Source of the DNA: an uncultured Blautia sp.
GTDB lineage: Bacteria; Bacillota; Clostridia; Lachnospirales; Lachnospiraceae
Reading direction: 5' to 3'
Length of the DNA stretch: 16,438 nt
NCBI GenBank assembly: GCA_900551075.1
Contig: URVB01000065.1
Location: forward strand, 1 to 16,438
Part shown: positions 1-6,301 of the stretch, piece by piece
How positions within the stretch are numbered: position 1 is the stretch's first letter
Layout of the letters: every line of letters begins with the position of its first letter
Position numbers and translations under genes: made by a program
The notes under the pieces: generated by a model
What the model saw: the letters and a program-made list of their open reading frames with translations, nothing else
Databases searched by the model: none
What the model was told of the DNA's origin: nothing

Positions 1-129
1 GCCACCGCTACGCCTCATTCGGACGCCTTGCACTCGAATATACATCCTGCGTTGAGATAGCGGCAATTTATTATTCGTTGTACTGGTAACCATAGATAGG
101 TTTGGATTTGTGTGGAGGTATCAGTGAAT

Positions 130-669
130 ATGAGAAGATATATTGCATTTTTGCGCGGCATTAATATAAGTGGAAAAAATAAGGTTCCAATGGCAGAATT
201 AAAGAAAGGCTTTGAAATGCTTGGATTTGGAGAAGTTAAGACATATCTGAACAGTGGTAATGTGGCTTTTTCAGGGGATGAAGATAATATTGGAAGTGTT
301 GCAAAACAGATTGAAGCAATGATAAAAAAACAGTTTGATTTTGATATTCCTGTTTTTATCATATCAAAAGAAGAACTTGAGGATATTTTACACAATGCAC
401 CGGACTGGTGGGGCGATGAGAATAAGGAAATCTATGATAATCTGATTTTTATTATGCCTCCGGCTGCATTTGCTGATGTCTTCAAAGAAATCGGAGAACC
501 TAAAGAAGAATTAGAAAAAATAAAAAACTACAAAGAAGCGGTGTTTTGGTCATTCAGTCGGAAAGATTATCAAAAAACAAACTGGTGGTCAAAGACAGCA
601 AGTGCAAATATCAGCAACAAACTGACAATTAGAACGGCAAACACTGTTAGGAAGATAGTTGGAATGTAA
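130..669 (+). CDS. DUF1697 family protein
   Basis: A 179-residue protein opening with YIAFLRGINISGKNKVPM, followed by an LNSGNVAFSG segment. These are the hallmarks of the DUF1697 family, whose biochemical role is not established. I chose the ATG at 130 because the family normally begins just before the LRGIN motif and a GGAGG lies 11 bases upstream. GTG codons at 112 and 124 are in frame but would add residues unlike the family. The length is normal for the family and there is no signal peptide or membrane segment, so it is probably cytosolic. It is a single-gene unit convergent with the sigma-factor operon and shares a hairpin terminator with it. Family assignment is firm; function is unknown. 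Confidence 0.88.
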   Translation: MRRYIAFLRGINISGKNKVPMAELKKGFEMLGFGEVKTYLNSGNVAFSGDEDNIGSVAKQIEAMIKKQFDFDIPVFIISKEELEDILHNAPDWWGDENKEIYDNLIFIMPPAAFADVFKEIGEPKEELEKIKNYKEAVFWSFSRKDYQKTNWWSKTASANISNKLTIRTANTVRKIVGM

Positions 670-768
670 TTATTTTTTTAATTAAAGTTTGAAAGGTAGA
701 TGAAGTGTTTCCAGATACAGGAGATAAAAGGGCACTGGTGGATGTTGAAGCGCATTTGGTTAATGTGT

Positions 769-804
769 AAATGCCCTAATGATTTATTACTTATTAGGGC
801 ATTT
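769..804 (+). terminator. Hairpin terminator between convergent units
   Basis: A perfect 12-bp stem (AAATGCCCTAAT pairing with ATTAGGGCATTT) with a 12-base loop is followed on the plus strand by GTTTTTGTT. That makes a good intrinsic terminator for the DUF1697 gene. On the minus strand the same hairpin lies at the end of the anti-sigma gene, but the T-tract there is short. The anti-sigma stop codon lies in the loop, and one arm encodes its last residues. Confidence 0.85.
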
Positions 805-1590
805 GTTTTTGTTATAACCACGTTTAGAGCCATTCCCATGACCGTTCCCAAATCCATTTCCGGTATTACCACCACTATGTCCGTTTTCCATACAGTTTTC
901 ATCTGGAATGGTATCATAAGAATCAGATGACAATTCATGAATCAGATTTCGTATTTCTTTCATTGTCATTCCTTTTATTTCTTCTACCGTAATATCCGGA
1001 TTAAGTTCTTGTAATTCTAAAAATGTATAATATTTCCCATAAGAAAGCCCATGTTCATGGGCTCCTGCAACATCCTCGCTGCTTGCGGAACGGCAGAAAG
1101 CTTTTTTATATCCTAATGTACATAACTCAATGTTGGAGAGCATTTCTTCACGCTGTTTTTTGTCGGCTATAACAACAACCGACAGAATCTCATCCTGTGT
1201 TAAAAGCTCGGAGATGTCTTTATCATTAAGTATTCTGATTAACGCGTCTTTGTAATCCAGGAACCTGACGTTTGTCGATTTTTTTAACTCACTGCCGTCG
1301 TCATTATATGAGACAACGGATATAACCCTGCCAAAACAGTTAATATCCAACTCGACTGAGGGATTTATGTCTATGCTGATTACAGATGTTGATGTGAAAT
1401 AAAACCGGTATCCGGCTATACAACATACCAAAAATGAAAGGCAGATTAAGGCAGGAGCAAGCTTGTTTTTTAAAAAGAATCTGTATCTGTTATAATTCTT
1501 TGTTTTGCGAATAATGTATTTTTTTGTACTGCTTTTTAAGTTCTCATCTGCATGAATCATATCAAAAGTTTCTTTTAATCTGCTATTCAT
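787..1590 (-). CDS. RsgI-like membrane anti-sigma factor with Gly/Asn-rich tail
   Basis: A 267-residue protein that probably holds the adjacent sigma factor inactive. Residues 1-43 are a short basic cytosolic segment, about 44-64 a single membrane helix, then an outside domain opening with ISIDINPSVELDIN (71-84). That motif matches the extracytoplasmic domain of RsgI-type anti-sigma factors, in which autocleavage at a conserved Asn-Pro bond has been reported for clostridial RsgI; here it is N76-P77. The C-terminus (about 236-258) is rich in Gly, Asn and His. I chose the ATG at 1590 because AGGTGG sits eight bases upstream; an in-frame GTG at 1602 and ATG at 1596 are too close to it. It overlaps the sigma gene by 8 bases, implying translational coupling. 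No carbohydrate-binding sensor module is visible, unlike cellulosome RsgI proteins. The anti-sigma role is inferred from family and context. Confidence 0.82.
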   Translation of the reverse strand: MNSRLKETFDMIHADENLKSSTKKYIIRKTKNYNRYRFFLKNKLAPALICLSFLVCCIAGYRFYFTSTSVISIDINPSVELDINCFGRVISVVSYNDDGSELKKSTNVRFLDYKDALIRILNDKDISELLTQDEILSVVVIADKKQREEMLSNIELCTLGYKKAFCRSASSEDVAGAHEHGLSYGKYYTFLELQELNPDITVEEIKGMTMKEIRNLIHELSSDSYDTIPDENCMENGHSGGNTGNGFGNGHGNGSKRGYNKNKCPNK

Positions 1591-2065
1591 ATTCATCACC
1601 ACCTAATCTTTCTTTCAGCATTTGTTTCGCCCGTGCTAAATATGTATAAACTGTATTTACGTTTTTACTAAGTATCTGACTGATCTCGGGTGCTGTATAG
1701 CCTTCATAATAATGGAGATAAATAATATCCCTATATTTTTGCGGCAATGCAAGGACTGCCTCGAGAACTTCCCTGTTATCTGAGGGCATTTCGGCAGTCT
1801 GTTCGATTATTTCGTCAATAGGCACAGTATGATTACGAAAAAAACTTTTCAGTAAATCTCTGCAGGCATTGATAGTAACACGGATAAACCATGCACGTTC
1901 ATGTTCTTCATTTTCGAATGAAACAGAGCTAAGGACATACTTCAAAAATACATTTTGAAATATGTCCTCCGTATCAGCGTGGTTCTTCAGATGTATCATG
2001 CAAAGTCGCCGAATGGTATCGGAATACCTTTGGATTGCTGTATTTACCTCATGTTCACTCCGCAT
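1583..2065 (-). CDS. ECF-type RNA polymerase sigma factor
   Basis: A 160-residue sigma-70 family protein of ECF size, with only regions 2 and 4. Region 2 spans about 9-78 and includes the DTEDIFQNVFLK core-binding helix (31-42) and the RAWFIRVTINACRDLLK helix (57-73). Region 4 spans about 98-154, with LPQKYRDIIYLHYYEGYTA followed by a helix-turn-helix ending in NTVYTYLARAKQMLKERL, which would read the -35 element. It is the second gene of a three-gene operon, starting 16 bases after the secreted-repeat gene and overlapping the anti-sigma gene. A GAGGA precedes the ATG. The partner and promoter are inferred from position. It is not SigI-like in length, although the adjacent anti-sigma factor carries an RsgI-type motif. 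Confidence 0.93.
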   Translation of the reverse strand: MRSEHEVNTAIQRYSDTIRRLCMIHLKNHADTEDIFQNVFLKYVLSSVSFENEEHERAWFIRVTINACRDLLKSFFRNHTVPIDEIIEQTAEMPSDNREVLEAVLALPQKYRDIIYLHYYEGYTAPEISQILSKNVNTVYTYLARAKQMLKERLGGDEYE

Positions 2066-2081
2066 ATATCGTCCTCATTGC

Positions 2082-2474
2082 TTATTGTCCGCATCTACTC
2101 CCGCAACCATTTCCACGTCCGGTTCCTCTCTGTTTCTGCTTATCTGTAGTATAATTGTCGCAGACACCATCATTGTCATTATCTGCATAATCATGTCCGT
2201 TTCCTGCATTTTGACCGCCTTTGTTGCCGTTTCCATTGTAATTACCGCATATTCCGTCTTCATTTGCATCCACAAAATTGTTGCCGCAATTATCACATGT
2301 CCCATCAGTGTCCACATCCGTGAAATTATAATTTTCACTGTAGTTGTCACAGATTCCATTTTTATCTGTGTCCGCAAATTTGTTGGCATGTCCCATTCCG
2401 GCGGCGTATACGCACATTGAATTCACAGATAACGTTAAAGTTACGGCTAGAATGCCAATTAATTTTTTCCTCAT
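2082..2474 (-). CDS. Secreted protein with four Cys-containing calcium-loop-like repeats
   Basis: A 130-residue protein with a Sec signal peptide (MRKKLIGIL core, likely cleavage after VYA near residue 24). The mature part has four repeats of the form [FY]xDx[DN]x[DN]GxC[DG]N at about 33-44, 51-62, 67-78 and 96-107. The spacing of acidic residues resembles EF-hand, dockerin or thrombospondin type 3 calcium loops, but each has Cys at the eighth loop position. A Gly/Asn-rich linker (80-93) and a Gly/Arg/Cys tail (117-130) follow the third and fourth repeats. I chose the ATG at 2474 over an upstream in-frame start because AGGAGG lies six bases before it and the signal peptide begins there. It is the first gene of the sigma/anti-sigma operon. 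The protein is not assigned to a named family; calcium binding and a role as ligand or regulon product are inferences. Confidence 0.82.
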   Translation of the reverse strand: MRKKLIGILAVTLTLSVNSMCVYAAGMGHANKFADTDKNGICDNYSENYNFTDVDTDGTCDNCGNNFVDANEDGICGNYNGNGNKGGQNAGNGHDYADNDNDGVCDNYTTDKQKQRGTGRGNGCGSRCGQ

Positions 2475-2516
2475 AAATGACCTCCTGATTATTCTTATTT
2501 TTGTCTTCACTTATAA

Positions 2517-2543
2517 TACGATTGGCAGATTGAAATCCATTCA
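2517..2543 (-). promoter_or_regulatory. Candidate ECF-type promoter of the sigma operon
   Basis: On the minus strand TGAATG and CGTATT are separated by 17 bases, close to the TGAAAC-N16/17-CGTA pattern of Bacillus ECF promoters such as those of SigW. It lies about 43 bases before the start of the first operon gene. If real, the sigma factor may drive its own operon. It is a pattern match only, and a SigA-like reading of the same AT-rich DNA is possible. Confidence 0.45.
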
Positions 2544-2698
2544 AAAATATAGAATTTTTTCTTTTAGTACGTAAAAATTATTCTGATATAATTTTTTTTA
2601 AATTCGACATCAATTTCTGTCGGATTCATATTAAGAAGGCATTTCAGTCAGTTTTTCTCGCCATAGTTATTTTGTGTTATAGCTTGTTACGGAATTTT

Positions 2699-2771
2699 CT
2701 TTCCCTTACCTTGCCCTTATGGGGCTTCGTAATACGAGGAAAAAGGATATGATATAAGGGAAAGCGCAAGG
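2699..2771. repeat. Compound inverted repeat, possible structured RNA
   Basis: A perfect 10-bp inverted repeat (CTTTCCCTTA at 2699-2708, TAAGGGAAAG at 2755-2764) encloses smaller hairpins, including CTTCGT-AAT-ACGAGG at 2724-2738 and a 4-bp GCCC/GGGC stem. A second complement, CCTTGC at 2709-2714 with GCAAGG at 2766-2771, lies just inside and just outside the main stem. No poly-T follows on either strand, so it is not an ordinary terminator. Function is unknown. Confidence 0.4.
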
Positions 2772-2793
2772 GCTGACCTACTTGGGGGTTTGT

Positions 2794-3651
2794 TCAGGAG
2801 TTGTACATGTTTCTGAATTCTGAGGGCGTACACATGTTGATTTGTTTAAACATCCGCAGAAAGGCCGACAGGCTTGGAAACCCGGACTGAAGAGAGACCT
2901 CCAGAACCGACAGGGAAGGGTCCAGCAGCAGGGTTTTGGCATGATCGATACGCTTTTGGTTCAGATACTTATAAAAAGAAGTATCGGTATATTGGCGAAA
3001 AAGCCGTGTAAAGTGATATTTGCTGAAACCGGCCAGATCGGCTACCTGTTCCAGGGTAAGGTCTTCGGCAAAGTGTTCGTCGATGTAATCCGTAATAAAA
3101 AGAAATTTATCCATATAGTCTTTTTGTCTGGAGCCGGAGGAAACCATGCCGGAGGTGTGAGAGGCCATATAGTTTCTGCCGATATCTACGAGCATTTGCA
3201 GGAAGTATGCATATACGATTGTTTCGTAGTAAGTCGCCGCATGGAAATACTCTTCTTTGATCCGGTACATCAGCCGGACCGCCCTGGGGTGAACATCCGG
3301 ATATGTTTCAGGAGAAATCAGGACTGCGGGACGAATCAGAGAAATTAAAAGATTTAATTCTTTTCTGGCAAGATTAGGAAGCTCGGGCTGAAAAATAATG
3401 CGCTCGCCCGTTTCAGGTGCAAATAATTCGTGGATGACGCCGGAGGCTATGATTAATATATCGTGCTCCCGCAGGGTATAGGATTGTCCTCCGCATTTTA
3501 CTTTATATCCGCCTGCTACCGGCATAATGATTTCAAAAGGAATATGCCAGTGAGGCGGATAATTTTCGTTTTCATCATTGTAGTAAAGGCAGATATGAGT
3601 ATCTGTCCGGTAATCGGCAGTTTCGTGAATGCCGCTAAGCTTATGAATCAT
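2794..3651 (-). CDS. AraC family transcriptional regulator with cupin sensor
   Basis: A 285-residue regulator. The N-terminal half is cupin-like: PPHWHIPFEI (32-41) followed by a GGYKVKCGG and HDILIIASGVIHE pattern, as in AraC-type sugar-binding domains. The C-terminal 95 residues form the double helix-turn-helix: LTLEQVADLAGFSKYHFTRLF (about 198-218), then SVLEVSLQSGFPSLSAFLRMFK and the closing TPSEFRN. I chose the ATG at 3651, six bases after GAGGTG; upstream in-frame ATG and GTG codons overlap that site. It is divergent from the sugar-binding protein gene, with about 320 bases between, so it most likely controls the transport and hydrolase operon. A sugar effector is expected from the family but cannot be named. 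Confidence 0.92.
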   Translation of the reverse strand: MIHKLSGIHETADYRTDTHICLYYNDENENYPPHWHIPFEIIMPVAGGYKVKCGGQSYTLREHDILIIASGVIHELFAPETGERIIFQPELPNLARKELNLLISLIRPAVLISPETYPDVHPRAVRLMYRIKEEYFHAATYYETIVYAYFLQMLVDIGRNYMASHTSGMVSSGSRQKDYMDKFLFITDYIDEHFAEDLTLEQVADLAGFSKYHFTRLFRQYTDTSFYKYLNQKRIDHAKTLLLDPSLSVLEVSLQSGFPSLSAFLRMFKQINMCTPSEFRNMYNS

Positions 3652-3716
3652 GGTCATCACCTCAATTGCAAAAAGTTGTTATTGGTAGCGAAAAATTGCT
3701 CTTTTTGATATGTGCT

Positions 3717-3745
3717 ATTATACTAAAAAAATGAAAAAAAAACAA
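3717..3745 (-). promoter_or_regulatory. Sigma-A-type promoter of the AraC gene
   Basis: On the minus strand TTGTTT and a perfect TATAAT are separated by 17 bases, about 65 bases before the AraC start codon. The flanking DNA is very AT-rich, as expected for a strong Firmicute promoter. Confidence 0.7.
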
Positions 3746-3800
3746 TTATTTATGTGGCTGTTGTTAAAAAAATTACAGAATAAAAAATAGAATGGTGAAT

Positions 3801-3856
3801 ATTGCATATAATTTTGATGCAATTCCGTATAATACGTGCAATATGATACATGCAAA
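3801..3856 (+). promoter_or_regulatory. TGCAA repeat cluster and -10, candidate AraC-controlled promoter
   Basis: A perfect dyad ATTGCAT-N9-ATGCAAT (3801-3823) is followed by further TGCAAT at 3837 and TGCAAA at 3851. A perfect TATAAT lies at 3828-3833 with no good -35 at 16-18 bases, which is typical of activator-dependent promoters. The repeats surround this -10 and lie in the divergent gap next to the AraC gene. The binding role is inferred. Confidence 0.5.
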
Positions 3857-3918
3857 AGCAATAATTAGAAATCAGAGAGCAACAATTAAAGTGAAACAGG
3901 AAGGTTCTTTTGCTATGC

Positions 3919-3949
3919 TTGATTTATCAAATACGGAAATATAAATCAA
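3919..3949 (+). promoter_or_regulatory. 9-bp dyad just before the ribosome site
   Basis: TTGATTTAT and ATAAATCAA form a perfect 9-bp inverted repeat with a 13-base spacer, ending four bases before AGGGAGG. It could be an operator or an mRNA stem near the ribosome site of the first sugar-binding protein. It is all A/T-rich, so a chance match is possible. Confidence 0.4.
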
Positions 3950-3968
3950 ATTAAGGGAGGATTTAAAA

Positions 3969-5261
3969 ATGAGAAGAAAAGCACTTTCTATCATGCTTTC
4001 CGCTGCAATCGCCGCAGGAATGCTTACAGCAGTTCCGATGACTGCTCACGCTGATGAAGCAGAGGAAATCACATGGATGTTCTGGGATGATCTGGAAGCT
4101 ACTGAGGACTTGATTTCCAAAGGGTATGCGGACATCATCAACCGCTATAATGAAGAATATGCAGGAAAATACCATGTGACTCCGATTACGACAAATCTGG
4201 AAGAATATGATGGAAAACTGAATGCGCTGATCGCAGCAGGGCAGACGCCGGATTGTTATATCTGTAACCCGGGACCAAATATGGATACGTATGTAAATGC
4301 AGGCGCGGCGGCAGACCTGACAGATATTCTGACAAGCCAGGAAGCTGACTGGTATGGCTCATTTACCGATGGCATTTTTGAGGAAATGACATATGATGGA
4401 AAGATTATGGCGGTTCCGACAAACTTTGCTGCGGCTCTTTGCTTCTACAATACAGAGCTTTTTGAACAGGCCGGAGTAGAGGTTCCGACTACCTTTGACG
4501 AATTGACAGATGTATGTGGAAAGCTTCAGGAAGCAGGCATCCAGCCGATTAGCTGTTCGGCGGGTACTCCATGGTGTTTGTCTATGGTGGCCGGTTATCT
4601 GTGTGACCGTCAGGGCGTAGACCTGAATGCAATCGCAGATCATACGGCGGACTGGACAGATGCGAATATAGTGGAAGCAGCGACAAAGCTGCAGACACTT
4701 TCCCAGTATTTCCAGCCCACAGCAGCCGGTGATTCCAATGACCAGGCTACAGCAGCTTTTTATAACGGCGAAGCGGCAATTCTTGTTCAGGGTTCATGGG
4801 TAGTCGCTCAGATTAATGGGAATAATCCCGATTTCGAAAGCAAATGTGGTGTATTCCAATTTCCCGCCATCGATGGAGCAAATGACCCGAACCGCATGAT
4901 CGTTAAGACGGACAATCTGCTGATGAGCTCTACTACGGAGCATCAGGACGCAGTAGTTGCTCTGATGAAGATGTTCACAGATGAAACAGCTCAGAGATAT
5001 ACGGCAGAAGTCGGCGGAAAGATTCCGATCATTAAAGATCTGGAGATCGATTATGAGAAGGCTCCTGCACAGTTGAAATATATAACGGACATTCTTTCAA
5101 CAGCGACAGGTACATTTGGATTCTATAATGAATCTCTTGCTTCCGTAGAAGCCGGCGACTGCTTCGACAATGCTATGGTTGATGTATTCCTTGGAAATCA
5201 GACGCCCGAGGAAGCGGCTTCGACTGTTGAGGATTTCTACGTTGACAACGTTTGGGAATAA
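3969..5261 (+). CDS. Sugar ABC transporter substrate-binding protein (system 1)
   Basis: A 430-residue family 1 extracellular solute-binding protein that should capture an oligosaccharide and deliver it to the two permeases encoded next. Signs include ALCFYNTELFEQAGVEVPTTF (about 156-176), then AAFYNGEAAILVQGSW, the usual late GxW segment. The signal peptide is a basic start and hydrophobic core ending MTAHA, with predicted cleavage after A28. There is no lipobox Cys, which is unusual for a Gram-positive binding protein, so it may be released or held by other means. AGGGAGG lies eight bases before the ATG. It is first in an operon with two permeases, GH3 and a deacetylase, facing the AraC regulator. 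The exact sugar cannot be read from sequence. Confidence 0.93.
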   Translation: MRRKALSIMLSAAIAAGMLTAVPMTAHADEAEEITWMFWDDLEATEDLISKGYADIINRYNEEYAGKYHVTPITTNLEEYDGKLNALIAAGQTPDCYICNPGPNMDTYVNAGAAADLTDILTSQEADWYGSFTDGIFEEMTYDGKIMAVPTNFAAALCFYNTELFEQAGVEVPTTFDELTDVCGKLQEAGIQPISCSAGTPWCLSMVAGYLCDRQGVDLNAIADHTADWTDANIVEAATKLQTLSQYFQPTAAGDSNDQATAAFYNGEAAILVQGSWVVAQINGNNPDFESKCGVFQFPAIDGANDPNRMIVKTDNLLMSSTTEHQDAVVALMKMFTDETAQRYTAEVGGKIPIIKDLEIDYEKAPAQLKYITDILSTATGTFGFYNESLASVEAGDCFDNAMVDVFLGNQTPEEAASTVEDFYVDNVWE

Positions 5262-5287
5262 GCAGAGCAGTTCATATGAGACACATG

Positions 5288-5323
5288 GCTGCTGCGGAAC
5301 AAAAAGGCATGTTCTGCAGCAGC
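5288..5323 (+). terminator. Intercistronic hairpin after binding-protein gene 1
   Basis: A 14-bp stem (13 Watson-Crick pairs and one G·U) with an 8-base loop is followed only by TTTAATATT. The weak T-tract suggests a leaky terminator or 3' mRNA stabiliser, letting the binding protein be made in excess of the permeases. Confidence 0.65.
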
Positions 5324-5401
5324 TTTAATATTGAAAGGGAAATTTCTGTGGAATAATAAGGAAATTCGCACAGGATATTTATGACGATTAAGGAGGCTGT
5401 T

Positions 5402-6289
5402 ATGGACAGGATATTGCGTAATAAAAAGGCAATTATTATCTTTGTTGCTCCCGCACTTGCCATGTTTATTGTGGTATTGATTATACCGATTTTTCAGATG
5501 ATATACTATTCGTTTTGCGATTATGCAGCGCTGACTCCGCCTTCGTGGATTGGGCTGGGAAATTATAAAAGGCTGTTTTTAAAGGATAAGACATTTCAGA
5601 TCGCCCTGAAGAACTCTGTCTTCTTTATGCTGTTTTCAGCAGTATCACAGCAGGTCGTTGGCTTAGGTCTGGCTGTTCTGCTGACAAATATTCCAAAGGG
5701 GAGAAACCTGTTCAAAAATATTTATTATTTGCCGTGCGTATTATCATCTGCTGCACTTGGACTTTTGTGGGCATTTATGTTTAATCCGAAGATCGGTATC
5801 AATAATCTTCTGGTGAAGATAGGCATCGAGGGGCCATTGTGGCTTATGGAGTCAAAAGGGTTTATCGTACTTCCCATGTGGGTCATTGCATTTGTGGCTC
5901 TGTGGCAGTATGCAGGACAAAATATGATGCTGTACATGGCTCAGATTATGGGGATTTCCAGAGATGTCTATGAGGCGGCATACATAGATGGCGCATCAAA
6001 AGCAAAAGCGTTCCGTTATATTACGTTACCGCTGGTAAAACCGATGATGATTACTTCTCTTTCTCTGAATTGTATCGGTTCTTTGAAATTCTTTGATCTG
6101 GTTTATAACATGACACAGGGAGGCCCGAATCACCGAACGGAGGTGCTGGCCACACATTTGTATGCAGAGGGCTTTGATTATTTTAAATACGGATACGCAA
6201 GTGCGATTTCTGTAGTGCTTCTGGTATTGTGCCTTGTGGTGACTTTTCTGGTAAAAAAAGTCATTAAGGTCGAAAGCTATGAGAGTTAG
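5402..6289 (+). CDS. Sugar ABC transporter permease, MalF/UgpA type (system 1)
   Basis: A 295-residue inner-membrane permease with about six hydrophobic helices. It is the first of the pair forming the sugar channel. The EAA loop that docks with the ATPase is clear at about 190-214: YEAAYIDGASKAKAFRYITL and the following proline. I chose the ATG at 5402 because AAGGAGG lies five bases upstream; an in-frame ATG at 5381 would swallow that site into the coding sequence. It is separated from the next permease gene by 12 bases. No ATPase gene follows, so it presumably uses a shared MsmK/MsmX-type ATPase encoded elsewhere. Confidence 0.93.
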   Translation: MDRILRNKKAIIIFVAPALAMFIVVLIIPIFQMIYYSFCDYAALTPPSWIGLGNYKRLFLKDKTFQIALKNSVFFMLFSAVSQQVVGLGLAVLLTNIPKGRNLFKNIYYLPCVLSSAALGLLWAFMFNPKIGINNLLVKIGIEGPLWLMESKGFIVLPMWVIAFVALWQYAGQNMMLYMAQIMGISRDVYEAAYIDGASKAKAFRYITLPLVKPMMITSLSLNCIGSLKFFDLVYNMTQGGPNHRTEVLATHLYAEGFDYFKYGYASAISVVLLVLCLVVTFLVKKVIKVESYES

Positions 6290-6301
6290 GGGGGCTGGAA
6301 A

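Larger units (their letters stand above)
2511..2793. other. Non-coding gap with two inverted repeats
   Basis: This stretch between the AraC gene and the sigma operon has no credible gene. It holds the candidate ECF promoter at its left end, an 8-bp hairpin (2602-2609 with 2618-2625, one G·U pair, 8-base loop) and a larger folded region at 2699-2771. No canonical T-tract terminator follows the AraC stop codon. Confidence 0.6.

Noticed and set aside
1..129. A gene, RNA or mobile-element end at the left edge
   Set aside because: No motif, tRNA-like fold or terminal repeat could be supported in the first 129 bases.
15..395. Minus-strand open frame across the DUF1697 gene
   Set aside because: It lies opposite a clear family protein and has no recognisable motifs or good ribosome site.
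1962..2420. Plus-strand frame with hydrophobic composition across the sigma operon
   Set aside because: It is antisense to the secreted-repeat and sigma genes and is explained by their codon use.
2699..2771. A true H-type pseudoknot
   Set aside because: With zero bases between the two 5' arms the full stems cannot both form, so only an ordinary folded inverted repeat is claimed.
2842..3348. 168-codon plus-strand frame
   Set aside because: It is antisense to the AraC gene, with no family features.
3814..3847. TTGATG as a -35 for binding protein 1
   Set aside because: Its distance to either TATAAT (8 bases) or TATGAT (22 bases) does not fit a sigma-A promoter.
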